A stretch of DNA of 43,326 nucleotides from Reticulitermes lucifugus (lineage: Eukaryota > Arthropoda > Insecta > Blattodea > Rhinotermitidae), in NCBI GenBank assembly GCA_026260175.1, contig JAKCWW010001923.1:15986-59311 (forward strand). The letters are read 5' to 3'. This document shows, in pieces, positions 20,001 through 30,300 of this stretch. A program made the translations under genes and the position numbers. Positions within the stretch are counted from its first letter, which is position 1, and every line of letters starts with the position of its first letter. Below the pieces are notes generated by a model, which saw nothing but the letters and a program-made list of their open reading frames with translations, made no database searches and was not told the origin of the DNA.

Positions 20001-20182
20001 GTCTGCCTTCACCTGCTTCAAAAACTGCAGGCACCCCTTTGAAATTTACTGCTATTCCTACTGCATCTCAGAAGTGTGTAATGCCCAGTATTAAACAGCT
20101 GCAGATCATGAAGGAAGAGGCAGCCAAAATGCAAGAACAGAGGGAACATTTCAAAACTTTGATATGTAACTCCTATGCATAA
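20001..20182 (+). CDS. Putative terminal coding exon of an unrecognised gene
   Basis: An open stretch of 59 residues plus TAA follows a good acceptor (TCTATTCTAG, 19991-20000). The frame implies one base carried over from the previous exon. The start is rich in Pro, Ser and Thr (LPSPASKTAGTPLKF), then changes to a charged, helix-prone tail (IKQLQIMKEEAAKMQEQREH). AATAAA follows 20 nt after the stop (20202-20207), which supports a real 3' end. I do not recognise the family. The pattern of a low-complexity segment before a short coiled coil suits a scaffold or cytoskeletal protein, but that is a guess. Upstream exons were not found. It points away from Crk. Confidence 0.4.
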
Positions 20183-20201
20183 AACATACCATGAAAAGCT
20201 G

Positions 20202-20207
20202 AATAAA
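20202..20207 (+). promoter_or_regulatory. Poly(A) signal AATAAA
   Basis: A canonical hexamer, 20 nt downstream of the TAA that ends the putative terminal exon at 20001-20182, in the same orientation. Confidence 0.4.
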
Positions 20208-20564
20208 TGGGCGAGAAACACACGAGCTCAGTTACAATGCCAGCTTTACTACATCAAGAACACATTTGACTTCTGTACTTGTACCTAAAAATTTTTATTT
20301 ACATATGATATGATAATATACTTTTAGCATTTGGTCTTTTAAATCCCAGGTTTCTGCTGTGGCCAGACCACTGTTGAAATTAAAAGCCCATTGCAGGACA
20401 GTGATTTCCCTTTCGGATGAAAAGGATATATACTGTATATTTAATGGAACAGTGTTGTCTTGATCATTCATTAAACGCTAAATTGAATGGGTTGAAAATG
20501 AAATAGTCCCTGTGCTTAAAAGAGCAGCTGAGTTGTAGCTCCATGCATTCTTAACATTGGCATT

Positions 20565-20690
20565 AGGTGGAGGTGAGTGGTCACCTTCATGCCACAACTG
20601 CAGTGAAAGCCTCTGGGGCCCATGGCCCAGTCTGGATGTTGTGAAGAAGAAAATATCTTGGCTGTCAGGAATTGGAGTCACTATACCAAC
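20565..20690 (-). mobile_element. Degraded SINE, same family as 11970-12227
   Basis: It shares with the SINE in the Crk intron, in the same order on the plus strand, GGTGAGTGGTCA, CTGGGGCCCATGGCCCAGTC and GGATG followed by ATCTTG. Divergence is high and the tRNA-like head is decayed. No clear target-site duplication was found. Confidence 0.6.
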
Positions 20691-20699
20691 TCCACTGTC

Positions 20700-22126
20700 C
20701 CAACTTTAATACAGTATTCACCATAATTCCGGAAGGTTCTGTAAATTCACACTTCATTAATTGGTTCTTCAGAAAGTCCACCTTTAGAAGCTGGTAGTCA
20801 TTTCTCTACCCAAGATATTCCCTGCCTTTTTGGTAAGCAAAGATCATTACTATTTTCATAAAGGCCTATAATTTTAAAAGTTTTGTTTGTATTAGTGCAG
20901 TTGTAATATGCTTCTATATACATTACTTTAAATGCCCACAATCGATAGTCACTTCCCATTAGATCACTTATATTATACAGCAAGTCCACTCACTGGCTCG
21001 TTTCCATGCTGCATACTGGAGACACTGAATCTATGACTCATCTGCAGTTACCATGTGGTTTCCATTGGCATATCACATTTTGACAATATACTCGTAGACA
21101 TTAAATTAAATTCCTAAGTCTTGTAAATTTAAGCAAAAGTTTCCTGATGCACCTGTTCCAAACATAACATCAGTTTTGTGTCCAGAAAAATCCCATGTTA
21201 ATCCACAAAGTGCCATTACATCTTATTAAGGTTGGTGTGTGGTGTGCTCTAAGTGTAACTAGAATTAGTAGACCCATTTTTCTTCTGACACCACTTTGAA
21301 ACATGTCCAATTACAAAAAAACAATGCCTTGTTGAGCAAGTCAATACAGAGTGCACACCAAAAGGAATTCTATACATTGTTTACAGATTATCATGATAGA
21401 ATAACAAGCAGGAGATTGTGGCCTTGTTTGCCAGATCTGAACTTGCACAATTGTAATTTGTGGGGCATGTTAAAGGATAAAGGGTATAGTAATAGCTTTT
21501 GCAGATGACCTGAAAGAAAACATTTAGATTGGAGGGTTTTCAATTCAACCAGCAGAACTTTGATGTGCAATGAACATGTTTCTTAGACGTGACGTGTCAG
21601 AGAGCCAAAGGAAACGTTTCCAACACCTCCTGTGTAGACAAAATACAAAGTTTTATTGTTAAAATTTGTGGTACATAAAGTAGCCACTAGGCTTTAAGGG
21701 GTTAAATATGGCAAGTACAAAGTTCAAAGTAAAAAAATTGAAATGAACAAAAATGCATGGATCTGAACTCATGGCAAAATGGAACAATGGAGACTTACTG
21801 CACTGATTGCCATCAAGCAAAGTAAGTTTACAGCAGTGTGTGATGTCACATAACAAGAAGTCCCTATATTTAACTACTTTCACTTCGTAAGTATTCTTTT
21901 GCTATACCATATGATTTGTGTACATCCGCTGTTCTGGTTAATGAAGTGAAATTTTTTGTTTAAAATTATATCAATTACTGCAGTTTCAACAAGTGAATCT
22001 CACTTGTTTGTCTGCTTGTCAAATTTTAATTCCCTGTAAAGTAAAAATATTCTTGTGAAGACCAGAAACACACAACTGAGCAAAACTTTGGAACTTGAAC
22101 TCAATCTGCAATAATTTGAAATTCAG
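20700..22126. other. Intergenic, nothing assigned
   Basis: AT-rich, with short open frames only. 21405-21510 (plus) reads SRRLWPCLPDLNLHNCNLWGM, faintly like the Asp-rich block of a mariner transposase (S-P-D-L-x-P-x-D-x-x-x-W-G), so a decayed transposon is possible. Confidence 0.3.
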
Positions 22127-22140
22127 TGTTCGGTTGTTCT

Positions 22141-22182
22141 AAGGAAGACGAAGCCCATCAAGGGCTGTAGTGCTGATGCTGA
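22141..22182 (+). mobile_element. 42-bp SINE tail with perfect 14-bp target-site duplication
   Basis: The inserted 42 bp contain GCCCATCAAGGGCTGTAG, matching the 3' part of the SINE at 36973-37231 (GCCCATATAGGGCTGTAG), and end in GCTGATGCTGA. Identical copies of TGTTCGGTTGTTCT flank it (22127-22140 and 22183-22196). This is a severely 5'-truncated insertion. Confidence 0.85.
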
Positions 22183-22515
22183 TGTTCGGTTGTTCTGTTC
22201 ACCTACTTTAACAGTTCAGTTAGAAAGTCCTGTTACAGTAACAATGAATATAAAATGATGCAGAAGTACCTCTACCTATGCAGGGAAATTATACGCAGCT
22301 TCCACTCATTGAGGTTCACTGCTGAAAGTTTCGTGCCAAGTAAGAGATTCCCCCCACCCAAGAAAATGAATTCATCTGACATGTAGGCAATGCTGGAAAT
22401 AAAGTGGAACTTAATTACAGTATTCTACCAGAATTATTTGTATAAAACTCACTGTATGAACCTGTTTAATGTTTTTGACAATATTCATTTCATGCATTAT
22501 TCTTACAATCCATCA

Positions 22516-22690
22516 CATATACCAACAAATGCACATAACAGGTTTACAAACATTACATAAGTTTTTAAAACTCCTACATGTTTTGGCACTGAGACTCCTT
22601 GAGGATGGAGCCTTGGTGCTGAAACATGCAGGAGGTTTTAAAACTTATGTGAAGTGTGTAAACCTATTATGTACACTTGTTGGTATACAT
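22516..22690. mobile_element. Hairpin (foldback) element with apical CTTGAGGATGG/GAAACATG motif
   Basis: Arms of about 74 bp (22516-22589 and 22617-22690) are reverse complements with few mismatches. Shared phrases, read on the left arm, include ACCAACAA, GGTTTACA, ATTACATAAG or its variant, TTTTAAAAC and TCCTACATG. The loop, about 27 bp, holds CTTGAGGATGGAGCC, and the right arm opens with GCTGAAACATGCAGGAGG. The unit is one near-complete palindrome of about 175 bp with no coding capacity. Its layout copies the element at 16142-16583. Confidence 0.8.
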
Positions 22691-25600
22691 GATTGTTTAA
22701 TTCTTTGTCTTTCCTAATCCAAAAGTATATGGTTCTTATACACATGAAACAACCAAGGCTACTAACACTACCACACACTGATAAAAGAAACTGCTTACAC
22801 AGCATGAACAAGGTGATAAAAAAAAATGTCATTTTGTTCAATCACTGCAGATATACTCAGCTGCTCTACATGTATTTTAGATAACTCGATTCTGAAAGCC
22901 AAATACCTGCAATATTTTTGCAAATTAAATTGTGGGACAAGGAACACTGAAAATAAACACACTAAAACTAGTAAAATAAATTACAGATATTTTGAAAATA
23001 TTAATGTACACTATAACATTAGATGAACAGTTAATAATAGTTCATGGGCTAGAAGGTTTATGAAGTCCAGGAGCCTGCACAATACATATGCTCATAATAA
23101 AACAGACACTGTAGCCACACTGACATTAATGAATTTGTTGTCAAAGAAAACATAACTGTTATGAGTTAGCAGCAGGAACTGAGGGCTGAAATCACAGCTT
23201 CTGTTGACAGCATCATGAAAGAAACACACTGCGGTTAACAGAAAACTTCAAAGTTATTTCTGCAAATTATACTGGATACACAGGAATCACACACTGAAAA
23301 CATGTTTATGAATAAAATCTTGCATGTTTTTGTGTCATGATGCCACAAGTGCAGTATGTCAATAAATATAAGAACTTATAAAAGTTCGGCATCTTTTCTG
23401 AGGGCTTTTTACAGTAGAACACTTCTAAACTTCAGCATTATCTTAGTGTTCAACCTAAAATTAGTGCCAAACGAAGTAAAAATTGCTAGTTTACTGCAAT
23501 GGCACTTCATTTTATCTCTCTGCTTCATCGCAACTCTAACCCATTACAAATTATATCAGAATTGGGCCATACAGTGTAATAGTAACCAGAGACATCTTTA
23601 GGAATGGCAGAAGATCTTAAAGAAACGCAGTACCATTAATCTAACTGTTCATATCTATACCCAAGAAGAAATGGTAACTTACACCTATTCTAATTAATTT
23701 GTAACAAAAATTCAAACCTGATGACAAAAATCAACTACGTGGGAGATTTGTGCTCAAACAAGTTACAATTTATAAATATATTTCAGTGTCTGTGACCTTC
23801 TGTCCTCTTTTAAGATTTTTAGAGTAGCACACAACAGATTCAATGATCCAATGTGTATTATAATTAATCTAAAGAGTGCAAGTTGTATTTGCAATACCTG
23901 TATCAACTGAGGTCCATAAGCACAGTCACCATTTCAAACAATTAATACAAAAATATTCCTCTGTTGTTTCAACACCCCCACTTAAAAGTATATGCTAGCA
24001 GTAACATAAGAATTTTTGAATCTGCAGTCAGCTTTGAGACTAGTGTATAATATTACCAACATCCAATACCATATTACTCACACATTAAATCACTGTTAAG
24101 TATGTAAGATAAGTCTGACAAATGCTCATTTTAAATGGGGAAAAATTACATTTAATTCAGAGAGAGAGAAGAGGGCTAACCTGGCACACTTGTGTCACAA
24201 AGTATTCTAAACTTACGTACTCTTCAAAGGTAGGAGAACTGAGCCTAATACAAGTCTATGTCTTCACACAAAATGAAACTGAACAGGACTGATCCACAAT
24301 TCCTATTACAATTTTAAAACAGAACAAATTACCCATCATAATGTATAACTATAAATTCAGTTACATTAAACCTTATCATTGAATCAATTCTGCACAGTCT
24401 TGGCTAAGATCCCATACAACACCACGTCAAGTTATAGTGCTTTTCCATTTATATGATTTCAAATTCCTGGTCCCTATAAATCTTGTTTCTTAAGGAGTTC
24501 TCAGCAATGAATGTTCTTGTGAAGGCACTGACAGATGAGATGGCCTCATGTTCATTTCTGCTGATACATTTTATCATTCTATGGAATAAAGTCTGCTAAT
24601 GGAATGATGTATCTTCTCTAAAATCATGACTTTTCAAGTTTCTGGTTGACAGCAATGTGTGTGTGTGTGTGTGTGTGTGAGAAACTCCCTTATGAAATGA
24701 ATCAATTATCTTCCAAGTCAGTAAGTAACACATCATACTGTAATATGTAATTAACCCTTCATGTGATAATGATGACTCAGACTTTGTAAACAATAAAAGG
24801 CCAAAGAGCTACTAAACAAATGAGACTCATTGCCATTTCCAGGGTAGTTTTACCATCATGGCCACTTTCAACATTTCCATGGCTATGAGATGTGCAATGT
24901 AAACAATAGTACAAAGGTTAGAATAATTAAACTGAAAATCTACAACTCAAGTTGAAATTAAGAACTTAAAAACTGCAATTCCAGCATATTATTATATTAC
25001 CTACAGGCCTATGTATAACAATATTTAGTTTCCACAGTTTGAAGTTGTGTTTGACTATGAAGACACTGAAAATTGTATTGCTTAAGCAGTTAGGTGACAG
25101 GCTGATTATGGTCAGTTCTGCTACGTGAAATAGGCAAAATCAGTGGACTAATTAAGATGAAAAACATGGCTGTTGAAATATTTTCTCTGAGGAACCAACA
25201 ATGGTAATTAACGCAAAGTGCTGTCGCTTAAATTAAATCTGATACAATAAAAGCATTATTCAGGCTTACATAAAAATTAACAACAGCACAGACAAAATTC
25301 CAACACTGATACAAATATAATGAAGTTTACACAGAAATGTTTCCTTCATCATCAGAAAGGGTAACAAAATTGCAACTTCAAAAGAACATTAACTGTTAAA
25401 CAATTCACAGGTCACTTTAAATTCTGGGTACATAAACAATAAGTAACTTATTTTAATATCAAACTGATGCAATGTGCATGGCTATGTTATGGGCTATGAT
25501 ATAATATAGGTCAATTGTCAACTGTGTAATTAACTTCACATAAACATTCAGACTGAGGAACTTTACAAATACATTTCAAAATATCATATAAACTGCTGCA

Positions 25601-27302
25601 TTGAACCACACTGCATACTTACTGTCAAATACATCTATGAAACTGCATCACAGATTTAGAAAATTAACACTTTTGTAGGCATTTAAATACAGGAAACTTG
25701 TGACAAAAGTTCAGAACCATTCTTGAAAACGTACAAATTTCCAAGCTATCAAACTTTTAAACTGATACTGTGATTTTGTCAAAGCATATCTACTTAATGA
25801 CAAAGTGGGAATGGTGGATGAATATTCACAGTGTATTCCTGTATTGTAATATAGTAATACAAGTTTGGCATATGCTTCCCGCATTAATTTTATTTCCACA
25901 ACAAGAAATGGCTCTTTCTGTCTTGTGAGAATAACCATCAGTTAAAATATCAGGAAGCAACTACAGAACTGAAGTAAATAATGTTGGTGTAATGTAATTT
26001 TGAAACAAATTTTGAAGAAATTAATTAGCTCTATTATAATAATCCCTTCTTTAGATACATTTGCAGTAATTAATCTGTGTACATATATATAAGGTGCAGT
26101 AAGTTCTCTCAAATAATTGACAGATTCCAAAAGCTGAATTGCACCAAACAATAATAGAACATTTACAATTCAATGGTATCAAAATGAGGTTGTCATGTTG
26201 TCGTCTAGCAATAAACTGTGACAATTTGAAGGAACTCGTCTTTTAGCCTACCACACAATAAGATACAGTGTGTGTAGACTCCCCCACAGAAACCAAAGGA
26301 TGTAAACCGGTAAGCACTGAGATATACAACACAATTTTACTGAAGACAATGCAATTATCTGCAACCTTTATTGTCCTGGAATAGCGAATTTTAAATCCCC
26401 AGTGTTACATGGTTGGTGTGCCAGCTACGGTGGCCAGATTTCAACTGCAGAGGAGGGACATAACAGTGTTAATACTGAAAAACTGCAATGCTCATACAGC
26501 TGGGTAGTGCAACGTACAACTAAAAGAAGTTAATGAATAGGCAACCTGCTAAATACACCAGATAAAATGAAAAGCAGACATGAAATTTAAGCTCGCACTA
26601 TAAATGGCATATATGACAAGAACAAGAATGACGACGACAATTTTAATTAAACATCCTTCAGTAGATTGTTAAATGAACCATGAATTATGTACATTTAATA
26701 CTAACCTACAATTGCCTTAAAAGTACAGTGAACTATAAATGTCATCACAAACACTGCTCCTGATGTAAGCAATAAATATTTAACAACTTCTTGCGATAAC
26801 CACGAAATCTGCACTCTTTGTGTGTCCACATCTTTCTGTAAACTGACAATCAGTCACTTTACTTGAAAGGAACAGAGCCAATCTTTACAAACACATCCTC
26901 TTTCCAAATACATTAAGATGTTACACATTATACCTTTACCCTCCAATAAATGTCTCATACATGGGATCTTCAAAGACACATTTACATTACGTGCCCAGTG
27001 CAGTTATAATATTGTGCCAGATACACTTCCACATATGGGCCATTCAGAACACAAGTGGCATAAGTCCAGATATTAAAGAAATGCTGAATATATATATGTG
27101 TGTGTGTGTGTGTGTGTCCTGCGTATACTGTCGGAGAAATGGTGAAGAAAATGCATAGCTGAACTGGTAGCCTATACAGGGCATCAAATATACAGTATCA
27201 CCAAAGCAACTAGTAACTCTGTTTCTGCTTTAACACACAATAATTCAAAACTAACTTCACTGGACTTATTCAACTAGTTTTCTGAATGCCCCAAATCATA
27301 CT
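22691..27302. other. Long gene-poor stretch; right end probably LEM gene 3' untranslated region
   Basis: No exon, RNA gene or transposon protein recognised in 4.6 kb of AT-rich DNA. A motif-like phrase on the minus strand at 25365-25335 reads CTGATGATGAAGGAAACAT. GT microsatellites lie at about 24656-24679 and 27100-27117. A minus-strand AATAAA at 26372-26367 could end the LEM transcript, which would give a 3' untranslated region of roughly 0.9 kb. This is weak evidence. Confidence 0.3.
24656..24679. repeat. GT microsatellite
   Basis: An uninterrupted run of GT dinucleotides of about 12 units. A similar TG run lies at 27100-27117 after a TATATATA run. Confidence 0.9.
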
Positions 27303-30300
27303 CTACTCTTGTTTGTCAAGTAACTCCCTTTCTTCAATGATTTTGACTACATCCTGTTCTATCTGCTGGTAAGGATCATTTTCATGCCATGCCTGAAATA
27401 AATAAAATAATGCACGAGATGCTCATACAGTTCTTAATTTTTTCAGCACCTTATATTTTGCCCTTTTGAAACACTATGGAGATTTGTGCTAGATGCTCAC
27501 ACACATAAGACACAATCCCAAAAAGGATAATTTTTAAAATGTGTTCAAATGAAGGAAGACAAAAAAATGCTGAAGGGATCCACTGTTATGTGAAATTTTA
27601 TTATGTTACTGAAGGAATATTAAAACGTATGTCTATTGGACTTCCCACTGACTGTGCAATCTTATTTTTCTTTCTTAAATTAATATATAAAAATACTGTC
27701 TTTTATAAAGATAACTGCCAAATGTCTGATAAAAATTTGATGCCCAAAAATTTGAGACCAAAAATTCACAGGCCAAGACTTCAAGTTAAGACGGTTTTCA
27801 GTCTAAAAATGTTGGATTTATGAGACTACGCTACGCAGAACAGTGATACTATGCTACACAGAACAGTGTTATGCCCCAGTGTTTATTTCCAAAATGTGGT
27901 TCTACACTACTCAGAAATATGTGTAACTGAAATAGGATTTTCAAAGATAACATAATTCTACTTACATTATACACCATGTAATATAAGGCAACGGCAACTA
28001 CAACTAGGACTGTGAACGCAACCAACCACGCTTTTAAACTGACAGACTTGTATCTCTGCCTTTCTGGGTTACGCCTACAAGTGAACACAAAATAAAAGAC
28101 ACCGTTAAACAATGAGCACCTGAATGAAAAGAAATTCGGCACTGACAAATGTTAACTCATATTGCAATGGTTATTAACCTAGTCTTGTCAGCAGTCAATC
28201 GCTGTTCTGTACAGCCATAACAGCCATACCATGTCTCTGAGACACTTGGAGACGTGCACATACATATTCTTTGCCTGCAGAACCATCTTCTTATGCTCTC
28301 TGATATAGTAATAATCACCTTTAAAAACAGTTCTCCAAAAAAAAATTGTGTCCTGTACAGGGCATTTATGAAAACTTTCAGAACAGATTCTCTCTCTGGT
28401 CTAATTTAACACTTCCCCTCCGCGCGGCGTACTAGTACTCCGCGGCCTCACATGCCAGCTGTCAGGCCAGAGTACTAGTACTTCCCGATTTTCATACGCT
28501 CGTCCAAAAAAAAAAAAACTATTGGAGATACTGGCTTCACATTTGTACCATTACAATACCCATGATTGTAGCTTCAGTGACACTGTTCAGCTTCCTGCTA
28601 GACGTAGAAGTGCATATGCTAGGCTCTTGCGAGAGCACGCTTGCGCAACAAACTGTTTCGACGTTTGACTCAAGGCATGCCTTTGTTTTATCGGAGCTGA
28701 CAGCCGAGGTCAGACGCAATGAATCATCATACCCCTCTCCCAGCATATGGTTCTGAAAGTATCAAGGAGCTCTGATTGTAGTCAGCTGATGTTTAGTGCA
28801 CCGGAAGCAAAATGGAAAATCCTGGACCGAGTTCTAGTTCAGAAAATACTTTACAAAAGAAGTTTATTGGAACTGATAAAATAAGTGACATTGTGAATGA
28901 TTCGGACTCAGATGGTGGTAGTTTTAGTGAACTTTCTGACCGTGACATATGGAAAGTAAATTCACCCATCAGCAGCAGCAGCAGTGAAGACGAGGAAGAG
29001 GAAGAAGTTCGCCAGCCAGAGCCAGACACAGGCAGGAAGAGAACACGTAGGGCCATTCATAAATGCACAAATACAGATTTTGAGTTAGGATGGACAGAAC
29101 AAATTTGGAAGATTCAGAAACCTGCATTTTTGGGCGTACCAGGGATAAATAAAAATCTCCATATATCTGAAGACAGCTCTCCCTTGGACATACTTGAAAT
29201 ATTCTTCAGCACAGAATTGTTCAAAGGTATACAGAGTGAAACAAACAGATATGCAATGCAGCAAATAAAGAAAAAGAAGCAAGAGGGCCCTCTGAAACCC
29301 AAATCTGTATTTGCACAGTGGAATCCAGTCACATTACAAGAAATAAAAAAATTCTTTGCCATAGTCATACACATGAGCGTGTTACGCAAGTCATCTCTGC
29401 GGGATTACTGGAGTTTGCGTCAAATTATTCAGACCCCATATACAGCTTCGGTTGGAATGTCTCGTGATAGGTTCCTCGTGGTATTGACAATGTTACATCT
29501 GAGTAACAATGATGCAAAGGCAGCTAGGAAAGAGCCAGACTATGACCCGTTATTCAAAATTCGCCCAGTTATTGACACTCTGATTACACTATTTCAGGAC
29601 GTCTACTCACCGGAAGAACAGCTGACTATCGACGAGGCAATATGCCCATTTCGAGGCTGTATATTCTTTCATGTTTATATCAAAGGAAAGCCCCACAAAT
29701 ACGGAATAAAAATGTTCGAACTTTGTGAGGCCAAAAGCGGCTACGTCTAAAACCTGGAAGTATATACAGGGGCATATCCCACCAACTCAGAACACAAAAC
29801 AGCGTTCAGTGTTGTTGACAGGTTGTGTCATAAAATAAAAGGGAGGGGTCACAGTGTGTACATGGACAGATGGTTATCCAGTCCAAAGATTTTCGACCAT
29901 TTATGGGCTTGTAAGACAAAGGCTGTAGGCACAGCGATGTCAAACAGAAAAGAAATGCCTAAACAGTCATTTTCTGTAAAACTGAAAAAAAAGGTGAAAA
30001 AATATGATGCCAACGGGATCACTCCTTGGCCATCAAGTGGAAGGACACCCGTGATGTTTTTTTCCTAACCAGTGCCCATGAGGATGAAGTTGTTGAGGCA
30101 CCATCATCAAGGGGGACACATCATAATATAAAACCAACATCAGTGTTCGACTACAATAAGTATAAGACTGGTGGGGACAGATTGTACCAGATGCTGTCAT
30201 ATTATTCGTTTGCAAGGAAAACGATAAAATGGTGGAAGAAACTTTTCTTTCATCTGTTCGACCTGGCAGCTGTCAATCCACACATCTTGCACACCAAAAC

